This document shows positions 60,807 through 64,000 of a stretch of DNA of 64,000 bases, in pieces (the stretch's first letter is position 1; every line of letters begins with the position of its first letter). The DNA is taken from contig NZ_JAEEGA010000001.1 in assembly GCF_017829975.1 (NCBI RefSeq), forward strand, positions 248,001-312,000. Direction: 5' to 3'. The translations under genes and the position numbers were made by a program. The notes beneath the pieces were generated by a model. That model saw nothing but the letters and a program-made list of their open reading frames with translations, did not search any database and had not been told where the DNA came from. The DNA comes from Vagococcus allomyrinae (GTDB lineage Bacteria > Bacillota > Bacilli > Lactobacillales > Vagococcaceae).

Positions 60807-61787
60807 ATGACAATTAAACTAACAGATGTTGCAAAATTGGCAGGGGTTTCGCCAACCACCGTTTCGCGGGTGATTAATAATTATGGTTATCTTAGCCAAA
60901 AGACCATTGATAAAGTAAATCAAGCGATGGAAGAGTTAAATTATCAACCGAACAGTTTAGCCCGTTCCTTGCAAGGCAAGGGAACCAAGTTAATTGGTTT
61001 GATTTTCCCCTCGGTTGCGAATCCATTTTATGGGGAACTGATTGAAACAATGGAAAATTATTTATTTGAAAAAGGGTATAAAGTGATTCTTTGTAGCAGT
61101 GCGGACAATAAGGAGAAGGAACGAGATTATTTGCGAATGTTAACGGCGAATAAGGTCGATGGGATTATCGCTGGCGCTCACAATTTGGGGATTGCCGAAT
61201 ACGAAAAAGTTGGTTTACCTATTGTGGCCTTTGACCGTTTCTTATCTGATTCGATTCCGATTGTCAGTAGTGATAATTATGCTGGTGGTAAGCTGGCAAC
61301 AGAGATGCTGTACCAAAGCGGTGCTCGGAAAATCGCGATTCTAACAGGTACTAATCAGTCTGATTCACCAACCAATAGCCGTTTGCAAGGTTATTTGGAG
61401 GCGATACAACACTATGAATTGGAAGCTCTGGTATTTGATTGTTTACCAGACATGTCTAAAAACTTAAAAGCTTTAACGATTCAGAAGCTACTAAAAAATG
61501 AAGAGGCAGATGGTATCTTTTGCACCGATGATTTGACGGCTGTCTTGGTCATGAATGAAGCTAAAAAAATAGGCTTAGCAGTGCCAGAGCAGTTAAAAGT
61601 GATCGGCTATGATGGCACTCGTTTTATTCAAGACTACTTTCCACAACTTTCCACCATCCGCCAACCGATTGCTGATTGTGCTATGTTGCTAGTAAATTTG
61701 CTTATTCAGCGAATTGAAACGAAAGAAGAGCTTTTGGAAGAGAACTACACCTTGCCAATTAAGTATGTCAAGGGCGATAGCACATAA
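60807..61787 (+). CDS. scrR: LacI family sucrose operon repressor
   Basis: 326 residues: a LacI helix-turn-helix (KLTDVAKLAGVSPTTVSRVI, hinge SLARSLQGKGTKLIG) and a periplasmic-binding-protein-like sensor domain. It follows scrB by 12 bases behind AGGACGAG. By position it is ScrR and would bind the two operators in the scrA/scrB gap; inducer is probably sucrose 6-phosphate or fructose. It is the last gene of the operon, ended by the terminator at 61799. Confidence 0.93.
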   Translation: MTIKLTDVAKLAGVSPTTVSRVINNYGYLSQKTIDKVNQAMEELNYQPNSLARSLQGKGTKLIGLIFPSVANPFYGELIETMENYLFEKGYKVILCSSADNKEKERDYLRMLTANKVDGIIAGAHNLGIAEYEKVGLPIVAFDRFLSDSIPIVSSDNYAGGKLATEMLYQSGARKIAILTGTNQSDSPTNSRLQGYLEAIQHYELEALVFDCLPDMSKNLKALTIQKLLKNEEADGIFCTDDLTAVLVMNEAKKIGLAVPEQLKVIGYDGTRFIQDYFPQLSTIRQPIADCAMLLVNLLIQRIETKEELLEENYTLPIKYVKGDST

Positions 61788-61798
61788 CTTACTTGTAT

Positions 61799-61829
61799 TA
61801 AGCTGAAAAGATATTTTTCAGCTTATTTT
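61799..61829 (+). terminator. Terminator of scrB-scrR
   Basis: TAAGCTGAAAA pairs with TTTTCAGCTTA, followed by TTTTG. Confidence 0.88.
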
Positions 61830-61871
61830 GGTAGCAATTTAGTGAGACCTACTGATTATTTATCCCTCTTT

Positions 61872-61880
61872 TGATATAAT
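61872..61880 (+). promoter_or_regulatory. Extended -10 promoter of the gene at 61913
   Basis: TGATATAAT is a perfect TGnTATAAT extended -10; a -35 is not evident. Confidence 0.7.
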
Positions 61881-61912
61881 CGGGATAGATAATAGAATAG
61901 AAGGAGTAAGAA

Positions 61913-62479
61913 ATGGAACCTCGTGAGTATCAACAAAAGAGTTTTTTGCAGAGTTTTAGGTGGGTAAGTTTTTTTTTGATGGCCTTTGGTTTAGTGTTTA
62001 TTTGTGTCGGATTAATTATGCAAGTCGTCAGGATAGGGCCTGAAAACTTTAATAGTTATGTGAATGGCGTTCGTCAACCTTATACGGAGTCAGGAGTTAA
62101 GCTATTTCGTTTAGTGTTCCTATTAGCCTTTGGCGGTGTTGGGCTCATAACGCTGACGATTGGCACGATTATTTTGTGGCGATTTCAGCATAAAAAGCGC
62201 CTATTTAGGCGCTTAAAAGATGAGGGTGTTAAAATTGTGGCTGAGGTTGTGGAATACAGCCCGTCTGCTGTGACGGTTAATCGGCGCCACTTAATGCGAT
62301 TGCTTTGCTCTTACACAACGACAAATGGGCAGCATTATCTGTTTAAAAGTGGGTTGTTAAGGCGAGATCCCGGTCCTTATCTGACCGATGATCAGGTGAC
62401 GATTTATTATGATCGAGAGAATATGAAACGTTATTTTGTCGATATTGACGGTAGTGTCGGCAAGGTCTATGAATTGTAA
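61913..62479 (+). CDS. DUF3592-like membrane protein
   Basis: 188 residues with two membrane helices (about 15-40 and 66-94) followed by a cytosolic or extracytosolic beta-rich domain of about 90 residues. It contains LKDEGVKIVAEVVEYSPSA, then a segment ending VTIYYDRENMKRYFVDIDG, which resembles DUF3592-type domains. No catalytic motif. ATG 61913 follows AGAAGGAG. Function unknown; a housekeeping membrane role is possible but not shown. Confidence 0.75.
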   Translation: MEPREYQQKSFLQSFRWVSFFLMAFGLVFICVGLIMQVVRIGPENFNSYVNGVRQPYTESGVKLFRLVFLLAFGGVGLITLTIGTIILWRFQHKKRLFRRLKDEGVKIVAEVVEYSPSAVTVNRRHLMRLLCSYTTTNGQHYLFKSGLLRRDPGPYLTDDQVTIYYDRENMKRYFVDIDGSVGKVYEL

Positions 62480-62509
62480 TCAATTTTAGGTAGTAAAGGT
62501 GACGTTATT

Positions 62510-62518
62510 TGCTATAAT
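62510..62518 (+). promoter_or_regulatory. Extended -10 promoter of the zinc-ribbon gene
   Basis: TGCTATAAT is a perfect TGnTATAAT extended -10, 40 bases before the start codon. Confidence 0.7.
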
Positions 62519-62558
62519 AGGTCATGATGAGAGATGTTGAAAAGAAGGAGAATCAGTA

Positions 62559-62726
62559 ATGAAAGATGAGTTTCAGTGTAAACAGTGCTTTAGCATGTTA
62601 AAAAAAGTTTATGGAGAGCCTTTGCCTAAACCTAAAAGGGTGGCCTATTACTGCCCGGCTTGTTCTAAGCAGCTGTACACCGAGCGAACAGCTGAGGTTA
62701 TTAAGATCAAATTGAACGAGAAATAA
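62559..62726 (+). CDS. Small zinc-ribbon protein (55 residues)
   Basis: ATG 62559 lies 8 bases behind AAGAAGGAG and opens a 55-codon frame with two CxxC pairs, FQCKQCFSM and YYCPACSKQ, separated by about 20 residues: a zinc-ribbon knuckle. It is Lys-rich, typical of a nucleic-acid- or ribosome-associated small protein. It has its own extended -10 promoter and is followed by a perfect hairpin, which supports it as a true gene. I do not recognise the family by name. Confidence 0.78.
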   Translation: MKDEFQCKQCFSMLKKVYGEPLPKPKRVAYYCPACSKQLYTERTAEVIKIKLNEK

Positions 62727-62752
62727 TAGTAGCAGTCTGTCACTTCAAAAAG

Positions 62753-62791
62753 GTTGCGTCGATAAGCAGGAGTAAGGCTTATCGACGCAAC
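62753..62791 (+). terminator. Perfect 15-bp stem-loop after the zinc-ribbon gene
   Basis: GTTGCGTCGATAAGC and its exact complement are separated by 9 bases. There is no T-run, so termination is not assured; it may be a regulatory or mobile-repeat hairpin. Confidence 0.6.
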
Positions 62792-62815
62792 TAGTTAGTA
62801 GCAACAAAAGCAAGC

Positions 62816-62850
62816 AAAGACCTTGTCCTTGATAAAAGGGCAAGGTCTTT
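62816..62850 (-). terminator. Terminator of the secreted protein gene at 62867
   Basis: AAAGACCTTG and CAAGGTCTTT flank a loop; on the - strand it follows the stop at 62867 by 16 bases. Confidence 0.75.
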
Positions 62851-62866
62851 ATTTTAGGTTCTATGA

Positions 62867-63493
62867 TTATTGTTCTAAATTATTAATTGCCCGCTGAATC
62901 GCTTTGGCCACTTGTTCAGCAGCGGTTCCAGCCTCAGGATTATTGATATTAACAAAGTAAAACTCACTGTTAATTCTAAATTCGACTCTTTCTGGATCAT
63001 ATGGTTCACCATTTTCCTTAAGCTTATTGGCAAAGTAATCTCGGACGGTTTGTTTGCCAGTTTCTATCGTGAGGAGATCGGCTTCTCGTTGACGCGCTTT
63101 TGCTTCTTCTGCTCTATCGGTAGCGCTATTGCCTTGAGAAGAGTCTTGAACCGTCACATTATTTTCCGGTAGAGGTTGGTTAGACGCTGGAGTGGCGGTG
63201 ATTTCTGCTTGATTGCTAGCAGAGGCAGCGACAGATTCTCCTTTTTCAGAAGTAATGGTTTGATTCACCTGGTTGATATTTTTTTGAGAATTGGCGCTGG
63301 AACTAGTCGTTTTAGTGGCTTTTGATGGGCGCTCCTTGGTCGAAGAGGCTCTGGTTGACTTTTCTGTCGTTGTTGATGTTGAAGTAAGCTGAGCACGCTC
63401 AGTGTAAAACGTGTTTTTCATGTAGAGTATCGCCAACATGTTAAGCAATAAGATGCCACCAATGCCAGTGATAATCAGATATTTTTTTTTCAA
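62867..63493 (-). CDS. Membrane-anchored Ser/Thr-rich extracellular protein
   Basis: 208 residues from TTG 63493, 7 bases after GGAGG. One N-terminal membrane helix (IITGIGGILLLNMLAILYM), a low-complexity Ser/Thr/Lys linker (about 35-115), and a folded C-terminal domain of about 85 residues (LLTIETGKQTVRDYFANKL, RINSEFYFVNINNPEAGTAA). Such a layout fits a surface-exposed small domain on a stalk. There is no LPxTG or WxL motif. The family is not recognised. Confidence 0.75.
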   Translation of the reverse strand: MKKKYLIITGIGGILLLNMLAILYMKNTFYTERAQLTSTSTTTEKSTRASSTKERPSKATKTTSSSANSQKNINQVNQTITSEKGESVAASASNQAEITATPASNQPLPENNVTVQDSSQGNSATDRAEEAKARQREADLLTIETGKQTVRDYFANKLKENGEPYDPERVEFRINSEFYFVNINNPEAGTAAEQVAKAIQRAINNLEQ

Positions 63494-63610
63494 ATGAAAG
63501 CCTCCAAGATCCTTTTTTTAGATAAGCATCACAGGTACAGTTTGATTTTATCATAGATCTTATCTTTTGTAATAACTTAATGAGATAAAAAGAAGAGGAT
63601 TTCTTTTTTT

Positions 63611-63636
63611 AGGATTGCCTTTCATTAGGCAATCCT
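63611..63636. other. Hairpin upstream of the ROK regulator
   Basis: AGGATTGCC and GGCAATCCT form a perfect 9-bp stem with an 8-base loop, flanked by TTTTTTT on the left and TTTATAATT on the right. It could be a terminator of leftward transcription or an operator for the regulator. Confidence 0.5.
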
Positions 63637-63683
63637 TTATAATTATTAATTAAGTTAATAAAGTTTATTTAAGAAGGTGAAAC

Positions 63684-64000
63684 ATGATGAAAGCGAGCAA
63701 ACCACAAACGGTCAGGCGCGATAATTTAGCTTTTTTAACGACGGTCATTAAAGAGCAAGGGATGATGTCTCAGCGAGAAATTGCTGAGGTTACAGGATTA
63801 AGTGTGGTAACCATCAATAAATTAATCCCAGAATTAGTGGAAAAAGAAATTATTCAAGAAGCGGCTCAAGCGATTGTCACAGGTGGTCGTCGCGCGATTG
63901 CGTACACATTTAACGCCAGGCATCAATTACTGTTAACCATTCAATTGATCGAAGAAAAGCAACAGTTTTATATTAATTTTTATGTCTGTGACTTATACGG
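63684..64000 (+). CDS. ROK family transcriptional regulator (partial at window edge)
   Basis: The frame from ATG 63684, 6 bases after AAGAAGG, is open to the window end (105 residues visible). The N-terminal winged helix (DNLAFLTTVIKEQGMMSQRE, EVTGLSVVTINKLIPELVE, TGGRRAIAYTFN) is typical of XylR/NagC-type ROK repressors; the sugar-kinase-like domain begins at the edge. It probably controls a sugar locus beyond the window. Confidence 0.85.
   Translation, partial: MMKASKPQTVRRDNLAFLTTVIKEQGMMSQREIAEVTGLSVVTINKLIPELVEKEIIQEAAQAIVTGGRRAIAYTFNARHQLLLTIQLIEEKQQFYINFYVCDLY

Overview
The window reads as a chromosomal stretch of a low-GC Gram-positive of the order Lactobacillales. The signs are several PTS permeases, an LPxTG/WxL surface-protein locus with a DUF916/DUF3324 protein and an Mga-like regulator, strong AGGAGG ribosome sites, frequent TTG/GTG starts, and cre (CcpA) boxes. 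Enterococcaceae or Carnobacteriaceae fit best. One detail narrows this: the MurE at 46889-48364 carries DNPR, the signature of enzymes that add meso-diaminopimelate, and is followed by an AsnB-type amidotransferase. That suggests diaminopimelate-type peptidoglycan rather than the lysine type of classical enterococci. No rRNA, tRNA, CRISPR array or phage was seen.

Layout, left to right. 1-9810: one rightward operon (cut by the left edge) of three Gfo/Idh/MocA dehydrogenases, an alcohol-dehydrogenase-like fragment, an NAD-epimerase-like protein, a DapA-type lyase/aldolase, a GNAT acetyltransferase, an orphan fructose-type PTS EIIC, an M20 amidohydrolase and a YesL-like protein. It looks like an uncharacterised route for an acylated or amino-sugar-like compound. 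9879-18487: a locus matching the gene content of the poorly understood E. coli ygc region (MFS transporter, AGPS-like FAD oxidase, EtfB/EtfA-like pair, SDR, FGGY kinase), with its own RpiR-type regulator, a cre box, and an internally deleted IS200 remnant between transporter and regulator. 18632-21907: a four-gene OpuC osmoprotectant ABC transporter. 22006-28644: a GH1 phospho-glucosidase, an HD protein, a sialate-esterase-like enzyme with its PadR regulator (palindromic operator exactly between -35 and -10), an Asp-box membrane protein and a DUF308 protein.

29605-41784: a WxL cell-surface locus: a 1632-residue Gly/Thr/Asn-rich predicted beta-helical WxL protein, a small LPxTG protein, three tandem WxL paralogues, a DUF916/DUF3324 partner, a sortase, a secreted protein, an Mga-like regulator and a small regulator that looks like a serine recombinase without its catalytic serine. 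42003-46389: an ECF S-component paired with a TudS-like desulfidase, a Gfo/Idh enzyme, a TmrB-like P-loop protein and an SGNH hydrolase. 46889-50312: murE-asnB behind a strong promoter and a long leader with a cre box.

50366-64000: an aldo/keto reductase; a PRD/EIIB/EIIA regulator followed by an ascorbate-type PTS (IIB, IIC), a coiled-coil protein, a class II aldolase and a P-loop kinase; a divergent sucrose locus (scrA / scrB-scrR) with operators over both -35 boxes; then small membrane, zinc-ribbon and secreted proteins, and the start of a ROK-family regulator cut by the right edge. Start codons were moved from the longest reading frame wherever a ribosome site, a signal peptide or an essential N-terminal residue decided it.
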